Shown here: positions 17,809 to 25,521 of the stretch, piece by piece | Numbering within the stretch: position 1 is the stretch's first letter | Layout: the number at the start of each line of letters is the position of its first letter | NCBI GenBank assembly: GCA_003244185.1 | Contig: QHBT01000009.1 | Span: 47,301 to 111,300, forward strand | DNA: 64,000 bases | Direction: 5' to 3' | Source: Candidatus Dormiibacter spiritus | GTDB taxonomy: Bacteria > Chloroflexota > Dormibacteria > Dormibacterales > Dormibacteraceae | Notes under the pieces: model-generated | The model's input: the letters and a program-made list of their open reading frames with translations, nothing else | Database searches by the model: none | Told to the model about the DNA's origin: nothing | Translations under genes and position numbers: made by a program

Positions 17809-18706
17809 TGCGCAGCTCCGCCGCCGAGTCCTCGGCCCGCTGGTCCAGGATCCAGGCGCCCGCGCCCAGCTCAGAACCGGCCGAGTACTTGAGCTTGTCC
17901 GCCGAGCGGAGGGCCGGGTAGAACTCGAAATGCAGGTGGAAGTGCCGGTTGCCGCGCCCGGGGGGCCGCTGGTGCACAGCCATGACGTAGGGCATTGGCT
18001 TGTGGAAGAGACGGTCGTAGCGCTGCACCACCTCCTTCAGCACCCGGCCCAGATCGGTTTGCTGTCTCAAATCGAGATCGCTCAGTGACGCCAGGTGGTC
18101 ATGAGGCGCGATATGCACCTCATAGGGCCAGCGGTTGAAAGCCGGCACAAAGGCTCGCCAGGCGTTCTGACGCGCGACCAACCGCTCGTCACCCTCCTGG
18201 GCCAGCAGATCGCAGTAGAGGCAGTGGCGTGTGCGGCGGTGATGCTCGGCGAAGGCGGTGCACTCCCTGGCCAGGATCGGCGGCAGGAAGGGATAGGCGT
18301 AGATCTGGCCATGGGGATGAGGCAGAGTGACGCCGATCTCCTCCCCGCGGTTCTCAAAGACGTAGACGTAGCGGACGTTGGGCAATCGAGCCAGCTCCAA
18401 CGTGCGGTCGGCCCAGACCTCGATCAGGTCCCGAATGTGCTCGACCGGCTGCCGGCCGAGCGACGATTCGTGTTCGGCCGTGTAGCAAACCACCTCGCAG
18501 CGCCCTTCCTGCCGGGTGTAGGAGGGGAAGCGATTTTCGAAGACGGCTATGTGGTAATCGGGAAAGGGAACCTCCGTTTCCAGGCCGCCCGGGCGCGTCG
18601 GGCAGAGCGGGCAGAACTCCGCGGGCGGGTGATAGGTGCGGTCCTGCCGCCAAGGCGCTCCGGTCACCCACTCGCCCTGGAGCGGATGCCAGCGAAGCTC
18701 GCTCAA
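17801..18706 (-). CDS. galT: Galactose-1-phosphate uridylyltransferase
   Basis: Exchanges UMP between UDP-glucose and galactose-1-phosphate. The protein starts at TTG (18706) with SELRWHPLQGEWV, the normal GalT N-terminus; zinc-site cysteines are in FCPLCP and the nucleophilic histidine lies in the HPHGQ motif. Length 301 aa is a little below the 330-350 norm. The TTG overlaps the TGA of a 72-codon upstream frame (TTGA). It is followed by galK with an 8-bp overlap. No galE is in the window. Confidence 0.9.
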   Translation of the reverse strand: MSELRWHPLQGEWVTGAPWRQDRTYHPPAEFCPLCPTRPGGLETEVPFPDYHIAVFENRFPSYTRQEGRCEVVCYTAEHESSLGRQPVEHIRDLIEVWADRTLELARLPNVRYVYVFENRGEEIGVTLPHPHGQIYAYPFLPPILARECTAFAEHHRRTRHCLYCDLLAQEGDERLVARQNAWRAFVPAFNRWPYEVHIAPHDHLASLSDLDLRQQTDLGRVLKEVVQRYDRLFHKPMPYVMAVHQRPPGRGNRHFHLHFEFYPALRSADKLKYSAGSELGAGAWILDQRAEDSAAELRSA

Positions 18707-18921
18707 GTCCGCTCGTAGAGGATGAGATAGCGGCCGTCGGACTTGGCCACCAAGCGCTTCCGGAGGCTGCCGGCAGAGGCTGCTGTCCTCTTGGCCGGCC
18801 CAGGTTGGCCGGGTTGTCGCCGGTCGGGCAGTGGTTCTGTTCGGCTTGCGTGAGCGGCCTCCGGCAGGACCGAAGAGCCGGCTCGAACCGCCCGCGGGGC
18901 AGACTGGCGCGGGGGCGGCAT
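18703..18921 (-). CDS. Possible small basic protein upstream of galT
   Basis: 72 aa, Arg/Pro/Ala-rich at the beginning and ending in VAKSDGRYLILYERT, which looks like real protein sequence. Its TGA overlaps the TTG start of galT by 4 bp, and a TATAAA box (minus strand, 18938-18933) sits about 12 bp upstream of the ATG. I do not recognise a family. The coding potential of the first half is doubtful; a shorter product or only a leader is possible. Confidence 0.35.
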   Translation of the reverse strand: MPPPRQSAPRAVRAGSSVLPEAAHASRTEPLPDRRQPGQPGPAKRTAASAGSLRKRLVAKSDGRYLILYERT

Positions 18922-18932
18922 CGAGCTTGGAG

Positions 18933-18942
18933 TTTATACTTA
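18933..18942. promoter_or_regulatory. Divergent -10 boxes between galT operon and structured RNA
   Basis: The only AT-rich patch in this intergenic region, AGTTTATACT, reads TATACT on the plus strand (18935-18940) and TATAAA on the minus strand (18938-18933). It is placed to start the structured RNA on one side and the galT transcript on the other. No convincing -35 element is visible on either strand. Confidence 0.4.
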
Positions 18943-18943
18943 C

Positions 18944-19186
18944 CTCGCGGGGCGCTCGCCGAGTAGAGCGGCTCGTAATTCACCGCCGCAAGGCCAAGGA
19001 GGTGAGGCAAAAGTTGGATCAACCTAGTCGTGGAGCCAACCGCCTCGTTTGCCCGCTGGGAGTGTCGGAGGGGAACCTCTAGACGCTGCCGAAATCCTTC
19101 CCCGGCTCCCAGAGTCGGAGGTGGGAAGCTCCGCGAGCGTGTGCTAGTTGAGAAGGCCGGGTCTCATAAGAGACCCGGCCTTCCTC
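18944..19186 (+). ncRNA. Candidate structured RNA or riboswitch upstream of thioesterase
   Basis: About 240 nt with no credible coding sequence that folds in an ordered way. A closing stem pairs CTCGCGG (18944-18950) with CCGCGAG (19131-19137). Inside are a GNRA hairpin CACC-GCC-GCAA-GGC...GGTG (18981-19004), a two-step stem AGGC...GTTGG / CCAAC-C-GCCT (19005-19045), and a stem CTGGGAG/CTCCCAG (19056-19112) with an apical GAGG-GGAA-CCTC hairpin (19068-19079). A further hairpin CGGAG...CTCCG (19116-19133) competes with the closing stem. It ends in a strong terminator-like hairpin at 19153-19182. I could not match it to 6S, SRP, RNase P, tmRNA or the common riboswitch consensus sequences. It could be a stand-alone sRNA or a switch controlling the next gene. 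Confidence 0.55.
19153..19186 (+). terminator. 13-bp terminator hairpin ending the structured RNA
   Basis: AAGGCCGGGTCTC (19153-19165) pairs perfectly with GAGACCCGGCCTT (19170-19182) around an ATAA loop and is followed by a pyrimidine tract CCTCT. It lies 12-17 nt before the ATG of the thioesterase, so it could act as an expression platform as well as a plain terminator. Confidence 0.75.
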
Positions 19187-19198
19187 TATGTTGCAGCG

Positions 19199-19618
19199 AT
19201 GCTCGACCCTGAACTACGCGCCCACATCGAAGCGAGCGGTTGGGTTAGTGAGATGGGCCTTCAGATCCTGTCAGCGGGCCCGGACGAGGTCACTGCCCGG
19301 CTGGATCTGAGCGCCAAGCACCATCAGGGCTACGGCATCGTCCATGGCGGCGTGCACTGTGGCGTGGTGGAGACGTTGGCCTCGGTCGGCGCGGCGGCCG
19401 TCGCTCACCCCCGGGGCCAGCGGGTGGTGGGGTTGGATAATCACACGAGCTTCATCCGAGCCGTCTCAGAGGGCACTCTCAGCGCGCGTGCGATCCCGGT
19501 CACCCGCGGTCGCACCACCCAGGTCTGGGCTGTCGAGCTCAAGGATGAGGAAGGCCGCCTGGTGGCGCGCGGGCAGGTTCGCCTGCTCTGCCTCCCGGCC
19601 GAGCGCACACTGGGTTAG
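19199..19618 (+). CDS. PaaI-type hotdog thioesterase
   Basis: 139-aa single hotdog domain predicted to hydrolyse acyl- or aryl-CoA thioesters. The signature helix region GIVHGGVHCGVVETLASVG, with HGG and a glutamate at the catalytic position, and the later strand DNHTSFIRAVSEG fit the PaaI/YbdB group. The frame extends upstream to a TTG at 19148, but that would place the terminator hairpin inside the gene, so ATG at 19199 is preferred. No Shine-Dalgarno sequence is visible before it. It is convergent with the sugar dehydrogenase gene, 5 bp apart. Confidence 0.8.
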   Translation: MLDPELRAHIEASGWVSEMGLQILSAGPDEVTARLDLSAKHHQGYGIVHGGVHCGVVETLASVGAAAVAHPRGQRVVGLDNHTSFIRAVSEGTLSARAIPVTRGRTTQVWAVELKDEEGRLVARGQVRLLCLPAERTLG

Positions 19619-19623
19619 ACAGG

Positions 19624-20862
19624 TCAGACGGGGCAGCCCTTCAGCACCTGGTCGTCACCGGCTTGGGGGCTGCCGCGGTTGTCCCGGTTGCTGGTCAAAA
19701 CATAGAGGCAGTGGTCGGCGGGATTGGCGACGGCGTCCCTGAGACGGCCGTGGTCGCTCAGCAGCGTTTCGGTCTTGAGCACTTTGTCAGGCTGAGCCGG
19801 ATCCAGGAAGACACGGCGCAGCGCGGTGCCCTTGAGCGTGGCGACGAGCAGGGTGGGTCGCTCATCGGCGCTGGGCGTGTAGAAGGTGGCGCCTGAGGGC
19901 GCCCAGGCCACATCGGGGCCGCTCTCCAAAATCGGCGGAATGGGGTTGCTGCCGCCGGCCTGGCCGGTGCTGGTGTTGCCGGCGTAGGCAGGCCAACCGT
20001 AGTAGCCGCCGGGCTGGATGAGGTTCACCTCATCGTGGCAGCAGAAGCCGAACTCGCCAGTGGGGCCGTTGTCGGAGACGTAGAGACGCTGCCCGGAATC
20101 CCAGGCGAGGCCCTGGGGATTGCGGAAACCGGAGGCGTAGACGGGGCTGCCAGGGATGGGGTTATCGGCCGGCGATTGGCCTGCGTCTGTGATGCGCAGG
20201 ATCTTGCCGTTCAGCGACTTCAGGTCCGGTGAACGCTGCGGGTGGTAGGCCTCACCAGTCGTCACGTAGAGGTACCCGTCCGGACCGAACTTGACCCGGC
20301 CGCCGAAGTGGCAGCAGCCGCCGTCGCCGGCGATCCCATCCAGGATGACCTGTTCTCCGCTCAGCGTCAGGCCCCCGCCGCCGGAGTCCTGCACGGTGAA
20401 GCGAACCACCTTGTTGGTAGGACCCTGATCGCTCCGGTACGTGTAGTAAACGTAGAGGTAGGGCGAGCTCGGATAGTGCGGATGCAGGGCCATCCCGAGC
20501 AGACCGCTCTCGCCCACCGCTGAAACCCTCAAGCTGAGCAGCGGGTCGCTCTTCAGACCCGAGCTGTCCAGCAGCCGGATGCGGCCCGGCCGATCACTTA
20601 TGAGCGCCCGTCCATCGGGCAAGAAGACCAACTCCCAGGGCGCCACCAGGCCGCCCGCCACCTGCTCCCAGCGCAGGTTCAGCGGGCCCGGGTCCTTGAG
20701 CGCCGGCGAGGGCGTTGCGCTCGGCCGGACAGTGGGTGCTGACGTCTGAGTGGGGCTGGGGCTGGCGTGGGGGCTGCCGCTGGGCTGCGAGGAGGTACCG
20801 CCGCCGGTGCAGGCGACCAGCAAGAAGAGACCCAGCAGCAGCAGCGAGGAGCGGAGCCTCAC
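19624..20862 (-). CDS. PQQ-dependent glucose/sorbosone dehydrogenase-type lipoprotein
   Basis: 412 aa. Lipoprotein signal peptide with lipobox LVAC (Cys18), a Ser/Pro/Thr-rich tether, then the six-bladed GSDH propeller beginning WELVFLPDGRALISDRPGRI and containing GDGGCCHFGGRVKFGPDGYLYVTTGE. This family (Gdh-B/YliI) oxidises aldose sugars outside the membrane with PQQ and passes electrons to the respiratory chain; substrate is unknown. No pqq synthesis genes are in the window. It overlaps the upstream spermidine-synthase-like gene by 4 bp. Confidence 0.85.
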   Translation of the reverse strand: MRLRSSLLLLGLFLLVACTGGGTSSQPSGSPHASPSPTQTSAPTVRPSATPSPALKDPGPLNLRWEQVAGGLVAPWELVFLPDGRALISDRPGRIRLLDSSGLKSDPLLSLRVSAVGESGLLGMALHPHYPSSPYLYVYYTYRSDQGPTNKVVRFTVQDSGGGGLTLSGEQVILDGIAGDGGCCHFGGRVKFGPDGYLYVTTGEAYHPQRSPDLKSLNGKILRITDAGQSPADNPIPGSPVYASGFRNPQGLAWDSGQRLYVSDNGPTGEFGFCCHDEVNLIQPGGYYGWPAYAGNTSTGQAGGSNPIPPILESGPDVAWAPSGATFYTPSADERPTLLVATLKGTALRRVFLDPAQPDKVLKTETLLSDHGRLRDAVANPADHCLYVLTSNRDNRGSPQAGDDQVLKGCPV

Positions 20863-22397
20863 CTCTTGCCGCTGGCGTAGCCGAGGATGATCTGGTCGAT
20901 CAGCCGCTCGACCGGAGCCAGGTCGTCGGTGAAGACCTGGCCGTGGTAGGGCGAGGCTCGCAGATTCCCTTCCTTGAGGGCACTGGCTGCCACCTCCTGC
21001 ACCAGCGGTTCCTGAGCCAGCTGGAGGTTGTGGCGCACGTCAGCCTCGCTGATGCTGTCGGTGGAGCCGTAGATGATGGTGTTGGTGAAGGCCGGCACGT
21101 CGACCAGATAGGTGCTCGGGTAGACCGCTGCCATGGTGCTGGCGAGGGCGTCCACCAGGCCGTAGTCCGACTGCGTGCGGCCGGCGTTCACTATGGCGAC
21201 GCCACCCGGCGCCAGATGCTGCCTCGCCAGGCTGAAGAACTCCTTGGTCGTCAGGTGGAAGGGGATGTACGGCTGACGGTAAGCATCCATGACTATGATG
21301 TCGAACTTCGATTCGGGCGGCTGCGTCGCCAGCCAGTAGCGCGCATCCTGAACCTGCACATCCAGATTCGGCTCGTGCAGGTCGAAGTATTTGCGGGCAA
21401 CCTGCAAGATGGCCGGGTCGATCTCCACGCCCGTCATCTGGAGGGAGGGGCCGAAGGCGGCGTCGTACTGGCGGGCCGCTGTGCCGCCGGCGAGGCCGAG
21501 AAGGGCTATCCGCTTCGGCCTGGGCTCCTTCGTCTGCGCTGGGCGAAAGTAGGACCCGAGCAGGAAGTAGTCCCAGGGACCGCCGGTGGTGAGCGACTGC
21601 GGGTTGTAGATGGAGTGCACCGCCAGGCCCTCGTTCAGGATCAGCTCGGTCTTGGGTCCGTCCTGCACCACCTGGATGTAGTTGTAGGCGGAGTCTGTCT
21701 CGTAGAGGAGACGCCCGTACTCCGGCGGCTTGATGCCGCGGGGCAGGAGGACTCCCCCCGCGATCACGATGAGCAGCATCACGGCGTAGAGCCGCCGCCG
21801 GGGCACCGGCCAGAGACCGAGGACTGAGAGGGCGAGCAGGGCGACGCTGAAGATGATGAGAGTGGGCCGGGTGCCGTAGGTGGGGATGAGCCAGAACACC
21901 GGTAGGAAGGTGCCCAGGATGCTCCCCCCCGTGCTGAGCGCATAGACGGCGCCGGCGGTGTTGCCGCCGGTGGCTACGTCGCGCAGCAGGAGCCGGATGG
22001 CGAAGGGAGAGACGCAGCCGAGCAGGATCACCGGCACCGCGAAGAGCAGGACCACCGCCAGGAGCGTGCCGAGCACCAGGCCTGCCGAGAGCTGGGCAAA
22101 GCCCTGCTGGGACTCGAGCAGGATGGGGTAGGCGAGGAGCGGGATGAGGCCTATCCAGAGCCCAGCCCAGGCGGTGATCTGGAAGAGCAGGTCGTGGCGG
22201 GGCCAGCGGTCGGCCAGCCGGCCGCCCAGCACATAACCAGCGCTGAGATAGACGAGCACCAGACCGATCAGCACCCCCCAGACGTAGAGGCTCGTCCCGA
22301 AGTAGGGAGCCAGCAGGCGCGAGGCACCGAACTCGATGGCCAGGGACGACATGCCGGACACGGAGACCAGCGGGAGGAGCAGACGGCGGTTTTCCAA
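20859..22397 (-). CDS. Membrane-fused spermidine synthase-like protein
   Basis: 512 aa. The first ~215 residues form about seven membrane helices; the C-terminal half is a Rossmann methyltransferase-like polyamine synthase domain with GLAGGTAARQYDA, VEIDPAILQVARKYF and VMDAYRQPYIPFHLTTKEFF. Such fusions of a transporter-like domain to an aminopropyltransferase-like domain are common in high-GC bacteria; whether they make polyamines is not settled. The aspartate-rich acceptor motif is only partly kept (MDAYRQ). It shares a transcript with the downstream sugar dehydrogenase (4-bp overlap). Confidence 0.8.
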   Translation of the reverse strand: MENRRLLLPLVSVSGMSSLAIEFGASRLLAPYFGTSLYVWGVLIGLVLVYLSAGYVLGGRLADRWPRHDLLFQITAWAGLWIGLIPLLAYPILLESQQGFAQLSAGLVLGTLLAVVLLFAVPVILLGCVSPFAIRLLLRDVATGGNTAGAVYALSTGGSILGTFLPVFWLIPTYGTRPTLIIFSVALLALSVLGLWPVPRRRLYAVMLLIVIAGGVLLPRGIKPPEYGRLLYETDSAYNYIQVVQDGPKTELILNEGLAVHSIYNPQSLTTGGPWDYFLLGSYFRPAQTKEPRPKRIALLGLAGGTAARQYDAAFGPSLQMTGVEIDPAILQVARKYFDLHEPNLDVQVQDARYWLATQPPESKFDIIVMDAYRQPYIPFHLTTKEFFSLARQHLAPGGVAIVNAGRTQSDYGLVDALASTMAAVYPSTYLVDVPAFTNTIIYGSTDSISEADVRHNLQLAQEPLVQEVAASALKEGNLRASPYHGQVFTDDLAPVERLIDQIILGYASGKR

Positions 22398-22417
22398 GCC
22401 TGTGCAGCTTAACCGCA

Positions 22418-22435
22418 GGGGAGGCAGGCCTCCCC
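22418..22435. other. Short perfect inverted repeat ahead of spermidine-synthase-like gene
   Basis: GGGGAGG, loop CAGG, CCTCCCC, about 20 bp upstream of the minus-strand start at 22397. It could be a leader hairpin or a residual terminator. Confidence 0.35.
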
Positions 22436-22540
22436 CGCCAAAGCCCTCCAGGTAAGTGCCAAAGGTCCGGTGATCCCGAGCCGGCCGGCTCCCCCCTTGT
22501 GGGCTGGCAGCGAACCGGCAGACATGTTGCCGTCAGCAGT

Positions 22541-22570
22541 CAACCGGACAAGCCGCTGGACCGCCGGTTG
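22541..22570 (-). terminator. Hairpin downstream of DnaJ-family gene
   Basis: CAACCGG (22541-22547) pairs with CCGGTTG (22564-22570), 12 bp after the stop of the chaperone gene. The loop is 16 nt and no T-run follows on the minus strand, so termination is only plausible. Confidence 0.35.
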
Positions 22571-22582
22571 GTGTCCTGAGGC

Positions 22583-23479
22583 TCAGCCCGGCAGCTCAGT
22601 CGCCCAGGCTTTAGTTCTCTCGTCCAGCGGCAGCGGGAGGCGGACGGAGACCGTGGCATAGAGGTCTCCCGGCTGGCCACCGCGGGCGTCGGGCAACCCC
22701 TGACCACGAATCCGCAGCCGCTTGCTGTTCTGCGTCTCGGCAGGCACCTTGAGACCCACCCTTCCCTTCAGCGTCGGCACAATGACCTCGCCGCCGAGCA
22801 GTGCCGTCCGCAGTGGCACCTCGACCTCAACGCTGACATCCTTGCCGGAGCGGCTGAACTTCGGGTCCGGCATGACCTTGACCCGCGCGCGTAGACCGGG
22901 CGCCCGCAGCACTGTGCCGTCCTCGACTCCGGCCGGGATCTTCAGCTCGACGCGGCGCCCTCCAGGCAGCTCCACCTGGCGGCTGGTCCCGGCAGCCACC
23001 TCGCGAAGGCTGACCTCCAGCTCGCCCTCGGCGTCCAGCTCGACGCTCTCTCCGGCCTGGGGACGCCCTCTGGCTCCGCCGCGGAAGAGGTTGCCAAAGA
23101 TGTCTCCGAAGCCCGCAGCACCACCGCGGCCGGCGGTGCCCGCACCGAAGATTCGCTCGAACTCCTCAGGGTCGATCTCCTGATAGGCCGTCCGGGGACC
23201 TGCCGAGGCGCTGTAAGCAGGTTCAGACCCGTTCGCCCCCGCCGCCCGGGCTGCCTGCCAGTCAGCCCCGTAGCGGTCGTAGAGCTTCCGCTTCTCGGGA
23301 TCGGAGAGCACGTCCTGGGCTTCGCTCACCTCCTTGAAGCTGCGCTCGGCGGCGGCATCGCCCTTGTTCACGTCCGGGTGGTACTTGCGGGCCAGCTTGC
23401 GGAAGGCCGACTTGATCTCCTTCTCGCTGGCCTGGCGGGAGACGCCCAGGATCTCGTAGTAGTCCTTCACGTTGGTCAT
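22583..23479 (-). CDS. DnaJ-class (CbpA-type) co-chaperone
   Basis: 298 aa. N-terminal J domain (about 5-70) with the HPD motif in [12 protein letters not shown], a Gly/Ala-rich linker, and two C-terminal substrate-binding beta domains. The cysteine-rich zinc domain of DnaJ is absent, which makes it a type II/CbpA co-chaperone that stimulates DnaK ATPase. No dnaK or grpE is adjacent. It stands alone on the minus strand between the phosphoesterase and the spermidine-synthase-like gene. Confidence 0.85.
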   Translation of the reverse strand: MTNVKDYYEILGVSRQASEKEIKSAFRKLARKYHPDVNKGDAAAERSFKEVSEAQDVLSDPEKRKLYDRYGADWQAARAAGANGSEPAYSASAGPRTAYQEIDPEEFERIFGAGTAGRGGAAGFGDIFGNLFRGGARGRPQAGESVELDAEGELEVSLREVAAGTSRQVELPGGRRVELKIPAGVEDGTVLRAPGLRARVKVMPDPKFSRSGKDVSVEVEVPLRTALLGGEVIVPTLKGRVGLKVPAETQNSKRLRIRGQGLPDARGGQPGDLYATVSVRLPLPLDERTKAWATELPG

Positions 23480-23513
23480 TGCTGTGTACAGTTTTTCCCC
23501 GCGCGGGCGACGG

Positions 23514-24149
23514 CTACACGAGGGGCAGGACGCTCACCCGGAGGTTTTGGCCCAACTCGAGGATGGCCACGGTGGGCACCGCTTGGTCGCGGCGGTGTCG
23601 CATGACCTGCAGCCAGGACCACTCGAACCAGTCGGGTCGGCGCCCGAGGCGGCGGCGCGCCTCGCGGGGCGTGACCTGGTAGAGAGCGCCCGGATTCACG
23701 AGCAGCGCGCCACCCCACTCCTCGACGCGGGCCTGATGTGTGTGGCCGTAGACAATCACGTCAACATCCGGCAGCTGCCCGCGCAGCCAGTCCGCGAGCC
23801 CCCAGCGTGGCGGTCCGACCACGCCCAGTCCAACAGTCATGAGAAAGGTGAGGGGCTCCTCCAGCAGACGGCTGCGGTTACCGTGCAGCATTCCGATCCG
23901 CCAACCAGCCACCTCGATCACCCGGCGTAGCGGCAGTTCTGGCAGGGCGGCGTCATGGTCGCCTCGAACAGCCAGCACCGGCGCGATCCGGGCCAGCGTC
24001 GCCAGGGTTGCGTCCCCGCCCGGGCCGGCCACGTCCCCACAGTGGAGAAGGAGCTCCACGCCCTGCAGCCTTCGCTGGAGCGCGGGCAGGGGCAGGGCCG
24101 CCAGGTATTCAGGGCAGTGGCTGTCAGCGATGAGTCCGACTCGGAACAC
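23514..24149 (-). CDS. YfcE/MJ0936-type metallophosphoesterase
   Basis: 211 aa calcineurin-like phosphoesterase. The metal-binding motifs are in order: LIADSHC near the N-terminus, [11 protein letters not shown], the variant RGDHD in place of GNHD, LHGN and VYGHTH. Such proteins hydrolyse phosphodiesters; the substrate is unknown. It is divergent from the DUF4097-like gene, with about 75 bp between the starts. Confidence 0.85.
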   Translation of the reverse strand: MFRVGLIADSHCPEYLAALPLPALQRRLQGVELLLHCGDVAGPGGDATLATLARIAPVLAVRGDHDAALPELPLRRVIEVAGWRIGMLHGNRSRLLEEPLTFLMTVGLGVVGPPRWGLADWLRGQLPDVDVIVYGHTHQARVEEWGGALLVNPGALYQVTPREARRRLGRRPDWFEWSWLQVMRHRRDQAVPTVAILELGQNLRVSVLPLV

Positions 24150-24188
24150 CCCGCCATTGTCAGGGTTCTCTCACATTGTTATTCGGAC

Positions 24189-24217
24189 TTGCCAATTTGG
24201 CAATCGGCTTTTACACT
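24189..24217 (+). promoter_or_regulatory. Leaderless promoter with palindromic operator
   Basis: A -35 TTGCCA (24189-24194) is separated by exactly 17 bp from a -10 TACACT (24212-24217). Transcription would begin about 24224-24225, at the A of the ATG of the next gene, so the mRNA should be leaderless. A perfect inverted repeat TTGCCAA-T-TTGGCAA (24189-24203) covers the -35 box and is a likely repressor site. Confidence 0.6.
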
Positions 24218-24224
24218 TATCGAT

Positions 24225-24971
24225 ATGAATGATGACAAGCGGTCCATCCTTGAACGCGTTGCCAGCGGCGAGCTGAGCCCCGATGAGGCGGCTGGGTTGC
24301 TGTCCGAGGAACCGGCCAGCAGCATCGGGCTGGCGACCGCACCACCTCCGGGCGAACCAATTCAGCGGGTGCGCATCTCTCGCGCCCTGGGTTCGATCAA
24401 GGTGGTTGGTGATCCCGCGGTTAGAGAGGTGCTGGCGACAGGCCCTCACTCCTTCAGCCGCGACCACGGCACCCTCGTCATCGAGGGCGACGACGAGTCG
24501 GGCGAGTTTGCCTTCATCTGGGCTGGACGTAAGCAGGTGCGGATCGGTCGGCCTGAGGCTCGCGCTCTCGAGGTCCGGGTCAACCCGCAGCTGGCCTTGG
24601 AATTGGAGGCGCAGGCCGGAACCGTGAAGGTGTCAGGCATGGAGGGCCCGATCAAGGCCACGGTCCAGGCCGGGGCTGCCCGGATCAGCGGCTTTCGTGG
24701 ACCTCTGGAGGTCGACGTGCAGGCGGGCTCGTTGAGTCTCTCCGGCCGGCTCACTTCCGGCCGCTCGAAGATCCGCTGTGAGGCGGGCAGCGTGCGGATG
24801 CACCTCGAACCAGAATCCAGCGTTCGCATCGCCGGCAAGAGCAACCTGGCCCGCCTGCAGGTCGAAGGCGGCACCTACTCGGCGGCCGAGGGCTGGAAGA
24901 TAGGCGCCGGCGCGGCGACCCTCGACGTCGAAGCCACTATGGGCAATGTGAAGATCAGCGCAGGTTCGTGA
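24225..24971 (+). CDS. SHOCT/DUF4097-like beta-solenoid protein
   Basis: 248 aa. The N-terminus (ILERVASGELSPDEAAGLL) is the short SHOCT-like helix pair often found in stress-associated bacterial regulators; the rest is a run of short beta strands with repeating valine and glycine (VKVSGMEGPIKATVQAGAARISGF), like the DUF4097/adhesin-type right-handed fold. No signal peptide, so it is probably cytoplasmic. The next gene, a DUF2089 regulator, overlaps it by 4 bp and itself ends with a related sequence (RLARGEIGVDEALGRL), which suggests the two work together, perhaps as regulator and anti-regulator. Function unknown. Confidence 0.7.
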   Translation: MNDDKRSILERVASGELSPDEAAGLLSEEPASSIGLATAPPPGEPIQRVRISRALGSIKVVGDPAVREVLATGPHSFSRDHGTLVIEGDDESGEFAFIWAGRKQVRIGRPEARALEVRVNPQLALELEAQAGTVKVSGMEGPIKATVQAGAARISGFRGPLEVDVQAGSLSLSGRLTSGRSKIRCEAGSVRMHLEPESSVRIAGKSNLARLQVEGGTYSAAEGWKIGAGAATLDVEATMGNVKISAGS

Positions 24972-25342
24972 AGAACCAGCGCCAGCCGCCGCGCTCAGCG
25001 CCGCGGGATTGTCCCGTCTGCGCTGAGCGCCTGGCTTTGACGCGGCTCAGCTGTCCGACGTGCGAGACCGAGATCTCCGGTGACTTCGCCGCCTGCGAGT
25101 TCTGCTCGCTCGGTACGGAAGATCGCGAAGTGCTCAGAGTCTTCCTCGCTTCCCGCGGAAACATGAAGGATCTGGAGCGCCACCTGGGCGTCAGCTATCC
25201 CACGGCCCGGGCTCGCTTCGACGGCCTGCTCCAGCGGTTGGGCTTGGCCGGGCCTCCGCAGCCCGCGCCGGGCTTGGACCTGCTGGAGCGGCTGGCCCGG
25301 GGCGAGATCGGAGTGGACGAGGCGCTGGGCCGGCTCCGTTGA
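24968..25342 (+). CDS. DUF2089 zinc-ribbon regulator
   Basis: 124 aa. Two CxxC pairs (CPVC and CPTC) form an N-terminal zinc ribbon, followed by FAACEFCSL and a helix-turn-helix-like region LERHLGVSYPTARARFDGLLQRLG typical of DUF2089 proteins, then a SHOCT-like tail. It is probably a transcriptional regulator. The GTG start overlaps the stop of the DUF4097-like gene (GTGA), so the two are translated from one leaderless transcript; the operator upstream may be its own target. The 179 bp after this gene show no clear feature. Confidence 0.75.
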   Translation: MKNQRQPPRSAPRDCPVCAERLALTRLSCPTCETEISGDFAACEFCSLGTEDREVLRVFLASRGNMKDLERHLGVSYPTARARFDGLLQRLGLAGPPQPAPGLDLLERLARGEIGVDEALGRLR

Positions 25343-25521
25343 GTGATTCGGCTGGACTGCGGCACCGGAATTGTGACTGCAGCGCTCAAGGAGCCCCGAG
25401 ATACGTCCGCCTATGACTATCAAGTGATCCGGGAGCGGATCGAGGCCCCTGATCACGACCGCGCTTCCGCGGCCAGGCGCGATCACCTCGCCCACACTTG
25501 CCGGGGAGCGGAAGCGGGCAG

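Noticed and set aside
18944..19137. Cobalamin, c-di-GMP, c-di-AMP, TPP, SAM, M-box or T-box element
   Set aside because: I compared remembered consensus cores; only scattered short matches (for example AGGTGAGGC, reminiscent of M-box) were found, without the rest of each motif.
19148..19198. Upstream TTG start of the thioesterase
   Set aside because: It would translate through the 13-bp terminator hairpin and adds no conserved residues.
25343..25521. 60-codon frame between the DUF2089 gene and the DAO oxidase
   Set aside because: No family pattern, no ribosome site and it runs into the start of the oxidase; more likely non-coding.
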